NCBI GenBank assembly: GCA_021018995.1
Contig: CM037584.1
Span: forward strand, 174,858,317-174,922,316
Reading direction: 5' to 3'
DNA: 64,000 nucleotides
From: Chloranthus sessilifolius
Lineage: Eukaryota > Streptophyta > Magnoliopsida > Chloranthales > Chloranthaceae
How positions within the stretch are numbered: position 1 is the first letter of the stretch; the number at the start of each line of letters is the position of its first letter. A program made the position numbers and the translations under genes. The notes beneath the pieces were generated by a model, which did not search any database, was not told the DNA's origin, and saw nothing but the letters and a program-made list of their open reading frames with translations. Positions 24,501-35,795 of the stretch are shown one piece after another.

Positions 24501-25217
24501 TTCCTCTTTGGTGAGCATTGATGGTAATGCTTCATCCACCACTTCGTCCATCTGATCGATGTAAAAACATTCGACCTCATCCTCATTAGGGAAATGGTTC
24601 ATCGCATGGAATATGTTAAGCCTGACTTTCATGTTTCCAAAAGAAACGTCCATGACTCCTGTGCGACAATTAATGCAAGCGTTGGCAGTGGCGAGAAACG
24701 GACGTCCAAGAATAATTGGGACTTGATTGATTGATTTCGCAGGTGGTTCCATGTCTAAGACAACGAAGTCCACTGGAAAGACAAACTTGTCTATTCCAAC
24801 CAAAACATCCTCGATAACACCCCTTGGTCTTCTTTCTGATCTATCTGCCAGTTGGAGTGTGACCGTCGTGGGTTTCAATTCACCTAATCCGAAGCTTTCG
24901 TGACATTGAGTATGGGATCGATTAACACTTGCCCCAAATCCAATAACGCCTTTCCAATTGGTTGCCCACCAATGACACATGGAACAATTGGGACCTGTGG
25001 TCTTTCGCTCGGGGGTTTCCAATCGTAATATCGAATCGACTTGATTTGTTAGGAACACTTTCTTTGAAACGTGAGTACGCGTTTTCTCTTCCGAAAGTGC
25101 ACAAATCTTTGAAAACTTGGCATTGTGAACTTGTTTGATTGTTTCAAGTAATGGAAGATTTATCTTTACTTGCTTGAATGTTTCAAAATTTCTTCCATTT
25201 TGTCGGCCCTTTCCCAT
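21535..25217 (-). pseudogene. Element B pol (broken)
   Basis: Read right to left, the order is aspartic protease, reverse transcriptase, RNase H, integrase. Protease region near 24700-24960: GVIGFGASVN stands where A has LLDLGASVN, so the catalytic aspartate is lost. Reverse transcriptase lies at about 23350-24060, RNase H at about 22850-23330 and integrase at about 21600-22600 ([15 protein letters not shown] and GQVEVSNRE retain D, D and E). At least six frameshifts break the frame. The disruptions are mostly small indels when set against the pol of C. It cannot encode a working polyprotein as read. Confidence 0.85.
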
Positions 25218-25579
25218 TCTAGATGGAGGAGTTAGGCATTGAGGGAATGGTGCCTTTGGGACATAAGGTGCATTCCATTTCCGATTTTTTTCACGCCCTT
25301 GTTGGACGGTTGAAGGAAACTCTTCCTCTAATACTTTTTCTTTCCTTTCTCTCTTCCTTGCTCTTGCACTTTTCTTATCTCGGCTCTTTGTCTCTTTCTT
25401 TCTCTTTCCTTTTCCTTTCTCCTTTCTTTTCTCCGATTCTTTTCCTCTATTGCTTCTCTTTCTTCATCGCCTTCTAGGCATTTCCACTTGATTATGAACC
25501 TCTCGTCCACTTCTCAAAGACCGTAATGACTTTCAACGCTGACTATTCGATGGTCCCGCTTCGAGATGGTGCTTGGCCT

Positions 25580-27170
25580 CGAGGATTATTGATGGGTTGG
25601 TGAGCCTACCTTCCTCTCACGACTCAGCTTGATTGGCCAATTGGTCGACTTGGTCCATTATCATCTCTTTGAAAAGATTGCATGCTTCAGCATAAGCTTT
25701 TCTTCCGCATCGAGAATCTTCAATCTTGGCATGAGATTGATTAAGATTCTCGATTGAAATTGATTTTTGAGTCGAATTTGGATGATAATAACATTCTGTT
25801 GGAAATTGGAATTCTGTTGGAAATTAGAATTCTTGGAAATTCTGTTGTAAAATTGTGTTGAAAATTTGGTTGAAAAGGTTGTTGTCCACCCATTGTGAGC
25901 TCTATGTTCTTTGGTTTACTGGCGGTTTGGTTCGATTCACCCCATCCTAAGTTGGGGTGATTTTTCCTCCGGATTGTAGGTATTGAGTACATGTTTCTAC
26001 CAGATAAGATTGAGTCACATTTACGCTCTTGAGGATTAGGTTCATCGGGGAAGAATGACAAGGTAGTAGGGCACTCATTAGCCATATGACAGGTGGTCAC
26101 AAATTGAACACCTTGTGGGGGTGTGGGAGCTTTAGCTTGCTTGGTAGCGACTAACAACATGTTCATCTGTTTGAATGACATGTCAAACTTTGTTGAGAGA
26201 TCTGAGGCATTATTGTTGACATCGTACAATCCGTCTTTTGTCAACACATGAGATTTAGGTGCGGAGTTCAAGTTGGTTAGCGGTGTCTCACTTTGTATCG
26301 AAGTTTGATATAACTTTTCAAACAATGCCCACAATTAAATCGACTTCTTTTAGTGGCACAAGATCCACCACAAGATGCATCAACCATGCGTCTCTCTTGA
26401 GAATCGATCCATTGTAAAACTTTGGACTTGTTGCCACCTTGGAACTTGATGATTTGGGCAACTTCATCAATTCCTTAAAAGCGTTCCCAACATTCATGGA
26501 ATGTTTACAGAGTTGTTGGGAAAAGAAGCGGATCTTCGACGCAATTCAATGGCCTTAGTCATGGGAAAATATTTTTAAGGCGGCGATGCACTCGCCAACT
26601 CGAATAGATTGTGGTTCTAAGGAATAGAACCATGTTTTGCCTTATCTCTTAAAGAGAACGGAAAGAGTGAACTTAGCTATCTCATCGGTGACATTGTGGA
26701 CTCTGAACATTTTGCATACCCAGTGAATTCATTTAAGTGAGCGTCGGATTTTCATTTGCTAACCCATGGAAAATTGGTAGCATTTGAATCATTCTTGATT
26801 TGAATTCATAGTGGTTCCTGGAATTGGAGCATGCATAATACATTCCTGATCCTCGTAAAACCAGGATCGTTATAATACTCCAGTGTTCTAGGGCCCTCAT
26901 CAAAATTATTGTTCCTATTATTTCCATTATTGACATTCCCATTGTTGTTATTCTCATCTCTCTCTTGCCTTTGGTACCGATGGTCTCGGTTGTTGATATT
27001 GATTCCTCTGGACTCTTGATTCTCTCTACAAGCTCTTCGATCTCAAGATTAAGCAGTGGCGAGATGTGGGTGATGAGAGCAGTAAAGCTCATACACCAAC
27101 ACTCAAAGCAGGGTTGAAGAATCCACAACAAACCCACAAAATTACGCTCGCAAGCGATTTAAACAAAGAT
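25580..27170 (-). pseudogene. Element B gag (broken)
   Basis: Fragments in several frames. One from 26334 to 25741 carries a degenerate zinc-knuckle stretch (CHMANECP) and an N/Q/P-rich tail typical of Athila gag. Another, around 26733-27137, has the conserved SRMIQMLPIFHGLANENP phrase that matches FEIRTNVIQILPIFHDMERED in element A. Stops and frameshifts separate them. Confidence 0.7.
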
Positions 27171-27364
27171 GATAAACAGTAGCCAATATCAGCAGGAAAG
27201 ATTTCTTCTTTTTTTTTTTTTTTTTTAATTAAAATTCAAATTTAAATTAATTTTTTTTTATTCAAATTAAAATTAAAATTAAAATTTAAATTAATTAATT
27301 AATTAATTAAATTTTTTTTTTTTTTAAATTCAAATTAAAATTTAAATTCGAATTTAAATTAATT

Positions 27365-27405
<41 letters not shown>

Positions 27406-27863
27406 CGAATTAAATTTTTAAATTTTTTTTTTAATTTTAATTTTTTTTTTTTTTTTTTATTAAATTCGAAAATTAAAAATTAAAATTGAAAATCCTATAA
27501 AATCTTTCCTAAAAGAGAAAAATAAGGAGAAGAATGAAAGATTCCTAAAAATCCTAAAACAAAAGTCCCACAAAAGTTAATGACTAAATTTAGAAAATCC
27601 TAAAAATATCTAAAAGAGGAAAATAAGGAAAAAGAGTCCTACCAAATCTAAAATAAGAAGTCCTAAAAATCTCTACTTCCTAAATTTCCTAAGGAAGGTA
27701 TCCTAAAAATCTAAACTTCCTAAAAAGACTCCACAAAATCTTATCAAAGAGAGAAAAATAAGGGAAATAAATTTTAATAATTATTATTTTTTTTTATTTT
27801 TATTTTTTTTAAACACTCAAAACAGAAAAATCCCTATCCGAATTAATCAAAATTTCACCGATT
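27171..27863 (-). repeat. Element B leader, AT-rich low complexity
   Basis: Long T runs and AATTAA/AAATTT repeats at about 27208-27480, then A-rich sequence with repeated TCCTAAAA phrases. No ORF. It lies between the primer-binding site and gag. Confidence 0.7.
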
Positions 27864-27881
27864 TCCCCGGCAGCGGCGCCA
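27864..27881 (-). other. Primer-binding site of element B (tRNA-Asp)
   Basis: On the minus strand, TGGCGCCGCTGCCGGGGA, one base different from the site of element A. Confidence 0.85.
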
Positions 27882-27887
27882 AAAACT

Positions 27888-29241
27888 TGATCGATTTAGA
27901 ATGTAACCCTTGCAAGTGCACAAGATCTATAATAGATGGCAAGAACGAGTGGTCGAACTAGGAAACGTGAATTTTAATTAATTCTTTTAGAGATTTTAAA
28001 AACATCCCTGAGGAAGTAGGAAAGGGCAGATTCAATTTTACCGGAAACTTAACGCACGTTTGCTAAATGCAGAGAAATAAGTTAATCTAAACAATTAATT
28101 CGATAAATCTACGAACAATATTAAAATGAGATCAAGGAATATGCTACTACCCCGATTCGACTTTTCTATCATTAAAACCCACGGTTCATTAAATCATCAT
28201 TCACACCATCATTCATCTAGAAAATGACTTGAAATAAAATATGATCATCAATCAAGATACCTATCTAAAACAATGACTGACTAACATTGCGGTATGAGTC
28301 ATGTAAAAAGCATAAGCGTATCTCATGATATTTAGATCACGACAATCGGACATAATCTCTACTAGATCGACTGCGAGGTCCGGATCTGATTATTGATACA
28401 AATATTTTCAATCACACAAACTTTGAGCAAAAGCGATTCCATGATAACAATAATAGGCGTGGTATTAATCATAAACATAGGTACTTATCCGGGATCGATC
28501 TTCCCGATTCATCGATGTAGCCGCCATCTTTGGTGTTTGATCTCCTTTTCTTTCAAAGTCATTCCTCTTTATTTCTTCCAAAAGATATTTGCAATTGTTT
28601 TCCTAAATACAATCTATGAATTTCTCGAGAAAAATAATGCAAATCCTAGGTACAATCTACCCTGAATAAACCCTAGAAGGAGAGAAGAAGACTTGAAAAG
28701 ATGAAGAAAATATTCCCCCAAAGTGAAGAGCCCTAAAAACTAAAAAGAAAGAATGAATAATATTCTAATTGCAAAAAAATAATAATCCCCCTAAGAAACT
28801 CGTGGCTTCCCTTTTTATAATAGCCTAACCCTAATACCTCTCTCGATTGACATCTAAGAGTAATTTTCGTGAATTCCCGCCTAGCTTTGCATCAGATACT
28901 GCCTCGGTATTTTGCTCATAACTTTCTGTACCGAACTCGGATTGAGGTGATTCTTGAGGCGTTGGAAAGCTGACGACGAGCTCTACAACTTTTATGTTTT
29001 AGCAATTTCCTGAATCTGACGTCTTGAAGGTCCAAATTGAGCTGCAAGTCGCACTAAGTTCTCAATGACCCAAAATAGCAGTGTTTTGACATTATTTTCG
29101 GGATTCTTGGGCTGTTTTAGAAACTTGGACTGTATTTACCTGAAACACTTCAAATCTAGCAAATCTCATCAGATAGCCTTCATCGGACGGCTAAATATAG
29201 GTATTTAGGGGTGAAATATCATCATATTTCACTACTCATCA
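27888..29241 (-). repeat. 5' LTR of element B
   Basis: Same ends as the copy at 18037. The part from about 28850 to 29080 looks identical between the two copies, while 27930-28400 has clustered small differences and a deletion of about 50 bp near 28390. Confidence 0.9.
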
Positions 29242-29246
29242 GCAGC

Positions 29247-32200
29247 CAAGGTAAATGAACCAGAATTTTCAGTTTGCACAACCAATGGGAGGTTATCAAA
29301 ACCAACCACAGCAAAATTTTTTGCCAATATTTCCACCACCTGGATTTAACATTCCACAGGGAAATACTGCCCAACGTCCTCATACACAAACTCCTTCTAC
29401 TGAGGACCTGATGAAACTCATTCATTCTCACACATCCTCAATCTCTAAAATAGAGACCCAAATTGGGCAATTGGCCACTTTTCTCTGTGAAAGAAAAAAA
29501 GGATCGTTTCTGAGCCAACCAGTTCCTAACCCAAGGGGCCAAATGGTTGTTGAACAAACATTAACTTTAACACAAGAGGATGATCAACAACAAATTCGGG
29601 CGATCACAACATTGAGATCTGGAAAGCAGGTCAATAACAAAGTAGTGTTGCCAGAGGAGGAGGAAAAGTCTGATGGAGAGAAGAAATCTGAGGAGAAAGA
29701 AGAAATTGATGATAAAGTACAAGCGAAAGAAACATCAGAAGAAAAGAGTGAACAGAAGAGAAGTTTTGTTCCTAAAGCACCGTACCCGCAAAGATTGATG
29801 GCACCACTGAAAAATCGCGATGAGGAAGGAATAAATGAAATTTTCAAGCAATTAAAAATTAATATTCCTTTCCTAAATGCCATCCACCAAGTGCCGGCTT
29901 ATGCTAAATTTTTGAAGGAATTGGTCACAATTAAAAGAAAGACAAATATTCCGAAAAAGGCTTTTTTAGCCGAGCAAGTCAGTTCAGTGTTACAAGCAAA
30001 GCTCCCGATCAAATACAAAGACCCAGATTGTCCTACAATCTCGATCATCATCGACGATAATCGTATTGATCAGGCCCTTTTGGATTTAGGAGCAAGTGTC
30101 AACTTGTTGCCTTATTCTGTGTACAAGGAGCTCGAGTTGGGAGAACTTAAGGCTACTACGATGACCCTTCAGTTAGCTGATCGGTTCGTAAAGATCCCTC
30201 GTGAAATTATGGAAGATGTCCTCATCAAGGTGGATTCTTTCTACTTTTCTGTGGATTTTGTTGTTTTGGACACTGAACCGGCATCAAATTTGAAGAATAA
30301 CATTCCAGTGATTATAGGAAGACATTTTCTAGCAACCTCCAAGCTGATCAATTGTCGAAATGGGATCATGAATCTATCATTTGGGAATATGACAGTGGAA
30401 CTCAATATTTTTAATATTGCCAAGCAGCCCATGGAGGATGATGAACATTCACAAGCATGCATACTCGATGAAATCGTTGAAGACAAAGTTCGTGCATCCG
30501 AAGCTGAAGATCCTTTAGCAGCTTGTCTTGCGCATTTCGGAGAGAATTTTGATGTGGATCAACTGATCCAAGAAGTGAATCACATATTGGACTCCACACC
30601 ACGTCTGGGAGAAGAAAAGGAAATAGGGCGTGGAACTCAAATTGAATTAATCAAGGAAAAGCCGAAAGAGGAGGAGAAAGTGTCCTTAGAACTTAAACCT
30701 CTTTCAAAAAATCTCAAGTATGTCTACCTGGGAGAGAATGAAACTCAACCCATTATAATATCTTCAACATTGGATGCGCATCAAGAAGGCCAACTCATGA
30801 ATGTACTCAAAGAGCACAAAAGTGCCCTCGGTTGGTCGATAAAAGATATCAAAGGCATTAGCCCCACGGTTTGTAGGCATCGAATCCATTTGGAAGACAA
30901 TGCTAACCCTTCTAGGGAACCACAGAGGAGACTAAACCGTATAATGCAAGACGTGGTCCGAAATGAGGTAATCAAACTTCTAGATGCTAGAATTATATAC
31001 CCCATCTCTGACAGTAAATGGGTCAGCCCCACACAAGTGGTCCCTAAGAAATCGGGAGTCACAGTGGTGAAGAATGAGGAAAACATACTAGTCCCTACAA
31101 AAATTTAAACAGGGTGGAGAGTGTGCATTGATTATCGAAAGTTAAATTTGATGACGAGGAAAGATCACTTTCCTCTTTCGTTTATCGATCAGATGTTGGA
31201 AAGATTGGCCGGGCATGAGTACTATTGCTTCCTCGATGGCTATTCCGGGTATAACCAAATAGTCATTGCACCTGAGGATCAGGAGAAGACCACTTTCACA
31301 TGTCCTTTTGGTACTTTCTCCTACCGACGAATGCCGTTTGGGCTTTGTAATGCACCAGCTACATTCCAAAGATGTATGCTGAGTATTTTTTCTGATATGG
31401 TCGAGCGATTCCTCAAGGTCTTCATGGACGACTTCTCGATCCATGGAAGCAGTTTTGCTGACTATTTGAATCATTTGTCACTAGTGCTTGAACGATGCAA
31501 AGAGAAGAACCTTGTTCTTAATTGGGAAAAATGTCACTTCATGGTTAAAGATGACATTGTTTTGGGACATATCATATTGTCCCAGGGTATCGAGGTCGAC
31601 AAGGCCAAAGTTGATTTAATTGCCAATCTACCACCACCTAGGACAGTGAAAGAAATAAGATCTTTTCTCGGACACGCCAGTTTTTATCGATGTTTTATTA
31701 AAGATTTCAGCAAGATAGCTCGACCGCTATGCAGTTTACTTTCCAAGGATGCCCCGTTCGTTTTTGATGATGAATGTTTGCGAGCCTTTAAAACCATTAA
31801 GGCCGAATTGATAAAAGCTCTAATAATTCAATCTCCAAACTGGGACTTCCCGTTCGAAATAATGTGTGACGCCTCTGATTATGCAATTGGAGATGTTCTG
31901 AGGCAACGAATAGAAAAATTACCGCATGTAATCTACTATGCGAGTCGTACTCTCAACGATGCCCAGTTGAACTACTCGACCACTGAAAAGGAACTTTTGG
32001 CAGTAGTTTTCGCGTTGGATAAATTTCGATCCTATTTATTAGGATCTAAAGTCGTGGTATTCACAGATCACGCTGCTCTGCATTATCTGTTCGCTAAGAA
32101 AGACGCTAAGGCACGTTTAATTAGATGGATCTTGTTGCTGTAAGAGTTCGATTTGGAGATCAAGGGCAAGAAAGGCTCAGAAAATGTGGTGGCAGATCAC

Positions 32201-33574
32201 TTGTCACGAATAATTATTGAGAGATCTGACGAGCCTGTTTCGATCTTGGAGCACTTCCCGGATGAAAGCTTGTTGTGATTGTCCACCTTGGTATGCAGAT
32301 CTTGTCAATTATCTAGTCACCGAGAAATTACCTCACCATTGGTCGAAGAATGAGAAATCCATTTTCTTAGCTCGGGTGAAACACTATTTTTTCGAAGATC
32401 CGTACTTATTCAAATACTATCCTGATCAAATCATACGAAGATGTATTCCTGAATCTGAGCGACCACGAATCATCTTGTTCTGTCATGAGTTGCCTTGTGG
32501 AGGTCACTTTAGTTCCAAAAAGACTGCCGCAAAGATCTTCCAAAGTGGTTTTTACTGGCCGACGATCTTTAAGGATTGTCATCAGCATTGCAAATCTTGT
32601 CACAGCTGTCAAATGTTGGGCCGAATCTCAAAGCGCCGCTCAATCCAATTTTAGAAGTTGACTTATTTGATATTTGGGGGATCGATTTTATGGGTCCTTT
32701 CCTGAATTCGTTTGGAAATACGTTCATTCTTGTCGGTGTTGATTATGTCTCGAAATGGGTAGAGGCTGTGGCGTGTAAATCGAATGATCACAGAATAGTG
32801 ATCAAATTTCTCAAGGATCAAGTGTTTTCTCATTTTGGCATTCCAAAGGCGATAATCAGCGATGGTGGAAAGCACTTTTGTAATAAAGTGTTCACCCAAT
32901 TAATGAAGAAATATGGTGTCACGCATAAAGTCGCTACGCCATACCATCCTCAGACAAGTGGCCAAGTTGAAGTCTCTAATCGAGAACTTAAGCGGATTTT
33001 AGAAAAGACAATCCATCAGAATCGTAAAGATTGGTCGCTAAAGTTGAATGACGCTCTATGGGCGTATCGAACTGCGTTTAAAACTCCGATTGGCATGTCG
33101 CCGTATCGGTTGGTCTTTGGTAAAGGATGTCACCTCCTGGTTAAGCTGGAACATCGAGCATTTTGGGCCATTAAGTCATTAAATTTTGATCTCTTGCAAT
33201 CTGGTGCCCAAAGGGGTTTCCAAATAAATGAATTAGAAGAAATCCGTGCTGATGCCTATGACTGTGCTAAATTATACAAGGATCGTATGAAACGGGTTCA
33301 TGATCACTCTATTCTACGAAAATCTTTCGTTGTTAGTCAACAGGTTCTACTTTACAATTCCTGACTTTATCTATTTCCGGAGAAACTAAAAACCCGTTGG
33401 AGTGGCCCTTTCAAAATCTCTCGCATACTCCCCAATGGGGCAGTTGATATTATCAACCCGAAACACGGGAATATTTTTTGAGTTAACGGTCAACGATTGA
33501 AACCGTTCCTTGAGAATGCAATTGCATTCTCTGGCACTCTTCCTTTGAGTGATCCAATTGCTCACCCTGATTGA
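29247..33574 (+). pseudogene. Element A gag end and pol (broken)
   Basis: Continues the gag frame after nested B. Domains in order: gag C-terminus (29255-29800, E/K-rich), aspartic protease (LLDLGASVNLLP near 30080, with the Athila-style DLGA instead of DTGA/DSGA), reverse transcriptase from about 30880 (FMDDFS near 31425), RNase H (31860-32140), and integrase with an HHCC-type zinc part near 32480-32620 and a core with [15 protein letters not shown] and GQVEVSNRE. Breaks: an extra TAA codon at 31106-31108, CAA to TAA at 32141, a frameshift between about 32144 and 32280, another near 32600, a stop near 33361 and one near 33479. The polyprotein ends at TGA 33572. Confidence 0.88.
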
Positions 33575-33586
33575 GCAATTCACAAG

Positions 33587-33633
33587 GTCGAGCTATCGAC
33601 TTTAAACTAGCGCTCATTGGGAGGCAACCCAAT
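33587..33633 (+). other. Post-pol hairpin pair, element A
   Basis: GTCGAGCTATCGAC (33587-33600) can form a 5-bp stem. ATTGGG-AGGCAA-CCCAAT (33616-33633) forms a 6-bp stem with a six-base loop. They start 13 bases after the pol stop. Elements B and C have the same arrangement with different stem bases. Confidence 0.7.
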
Positions 33634-35795
33634 TGTGGAGTATCTGTGTGGGGTTTAGGTTTTATTTTATTTTATTTTTTTTCTCATGTTTATTTCTAGC
33701 ATTTTATTTTTTTAGTTTAGGTTGTTTTTTTTTTTAACTCCCTAAAATAGTGTAACCATATTCCCTTCAATAAATTTTTGGTCATGTTCCAATTTAATGC
33801 ACATATTCTCTGCACCTGATCTTTGTGTTGAGGTACTTTTTCAAACAGGTTTGGGGGTGCGCTACTTCTTTCAGTCAATGCGGACATTGTCATCTTTAGG
33901 TTTGGGGGTATGATTATCTATTTTACGTCACTTATTTTTCTATTAAAAAAAAATTTAGTTCTCGATCAATCGACTCAAAGGAGTCGATTGTTCGACCTAC
34001 CACTCGATCGTTTGAGTCGATTAATCGAGCGATTAATCAAAAAAAATTTGAAAAAAAAAGAAACGAAATTTTTTATCTTTGAAGTCATCATGCACATTAT
34101 TTTACGATTGTTTTCAAACTTTAGTTGATGATGCATGTGAATTTAATTTTGAGAATACTGATGTCATATTCTGATTACTTGTATCTAAGATGATGAAGCT
34201 TAATGTGATATTTTGTGGATAATTTTGATATTCATGCTTAGAATTTTTACACTTATACCAAGCTAAGACTTAGAAATCGATGAACTGTTTTGAATGTTGA
34301 ATCTTAGGTTCTTAGTGGAGACTAAACCCAGTGAGCTTTAGAGCTAATTTCTCGTCATTGATGAGTGAATACATAAACTCGGAGTTTTCTTTGAATACGA
34401 ATTACTTTGTATAATCTCATACATTTTATTTTGGCTTACGACTTTGCATGAAATCAAATTCATATCATTATGTTAGAATGTACTGTATATCTACTCAAGA
34501 CAAATAGGCAAGGTTACCATCTTTTAAGGATATGATTGAAGGCCATCTTTGGCTCGTTTGTGCTTAAAATATCTCACCTTATATAAATTTATCCTTCTAG
34601 TACCCCTTTGAGCCTATTGAAAAATTTATCTTTATACATTTTTTGATAAGCCACGTTAACCTTTAACCCATCACCATTTTTGAAAATTCAAGCTTTACCC
34701 TTCTTATTTCTGAGAAATTAGGAACGAGGGATGAGAGTGAACGAAAAGAGAGTAAGTGGAGAGTTACTGAGTTGTGGTATTTACTGAGAGTGTATGACAA
34801 AAATATAAAAGAAAAAGGGGGGAGAAAAAGAAAAAGAAAATTGTGAAAAATAATAAAAAATATGAGGTGCTTCAAGAAAAGGAAATTCAAAAGAAAAAGA
34901 AAGTTGAGAAAAATAGAAGAATATTGAGAAAAATAGTGAGAGATTAGAAAAGAAAAATAAGAGAAATAGAAAAATAAAAAAGGTGTTTCCTTTCCGATTT
35001 CTCAGAAATTTTGAATCCCAACTTCCCTTTTTTCTTACCCTTTCCTGAGCCCTATTACAACCCTACAAAAAGACCTTCATGATCTGATCTTGCATTGGTA
35101 ACTGCCTTGTGGAGAGTGAATATGTGATACTTATGACACTTGATATGACATGCTTAGGATATACAAGTATCTTCTTATGAGATTTATTTTTGTTCATTGA
35201 TTGCATCGTGTTTCATTTATCATGTGAGAACTTTTTATTTGCTTTGTATTGATCTTTCACATGTGGGCGAAAACTTACCCATCATCGGAGTGATTTTATT
35301 TTAAGAGTATACCTAAAGTGATGATTGAGTCTAAACAACAGGGCCGACGGTTTCTCGTTTGAACTAGTTCTGAGATGGATGAATTTTGGTTTGGGTATGC
35401 ACACACTTCACGTTTAAGCATGAATGGATGAGTTATCTAATGATTTGAGCATTAAACTAATTTGAATAGATGCTAGTATGATTAGTATAACATTGTTATT
35501 TAAAATTGAGGATTCGCATATTGAATTGATTAATGATTTTGAGTTTTGAATGGTATATATGTTATCAAAATCATATTTTGAAAACTCAATTTTATCGATG
35601 ATTTCAAAAATGTATTGAAGTTTGTGGGTAACTTCACTGTAAACCCTCAGGAGACACAACTCCTCCACTAGGGATCACCTAGGAGTTTAAAGGCTTGTTG
35701 CACATGCTAAGTGTAATCGTGTTCCCTACGAAAGTGGCATTTATTTTCTTTAGTTTGCTTTGCTCGAGGACTAGCAAAGTGTAGGTTTTGGGGTA
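33634..35795 (+). other. 3' noncoding region of element A
   Basis: No supported ORF. Holds a polypurine-like doublet (AGGTTTGGGGGT at 33847 and 33899), a palindrome cluster (33962-34028), and a terminal purine-rich tract (GTAGGTTTTGGGGTA, about 35780-35795) next to the 3' LTR, the expected plus-strand priming site. Confidence 0.75.
33962..34028. promoter_or_regulatory. 12-bp palindrome cluster, 3' region of A
   Basis: TCGATCAATCGA at 33962, TCGATTGTTCGA at 33984 (22 bp on), TCGATCGTTTGA at 34004 and TCGATTAATCGA at 34017. It lies just after the polypurine-like doublet, the place where element C has its own cluster of a different palindrome. Confidence 0.7.

Larger units (their letters stand above)
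18037..29241 (-). mobile_element. Athila-type Ty3 retrotransposon B, nested in A
   Basis: A complete element on the minus strand: LTRs at both ends, a tRNA-Asp-type primer-binding site next to the right LTR, gag then pol reading leftward, and a polypurine tract next to the left LTR. The 5-bp target duplication GCAGC is perfect (18032-18036 and 29242-29246). The LTRs are near-identical over long stretches, so the insertion is relatively recent, yet the coding region is full of small indels. It is related to element C by LTR sequence. It lacks the two accessory ORFs of C and nearly all palindromes. Confidence 0.92.

Noticed and set aside
25223..25510. Plus-strand ORF of 84 codons and minus-strand ORF of 60 codons
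   Set aside because: CT-rich low-complexity sequence inside the minus-strand gag-pol junction of B.
34663..34890. 75-codon minus-strand ORF rich in F and L
   Set aside because: Shadow of the A-rich tract in the noncoding region of element A, with no domain.
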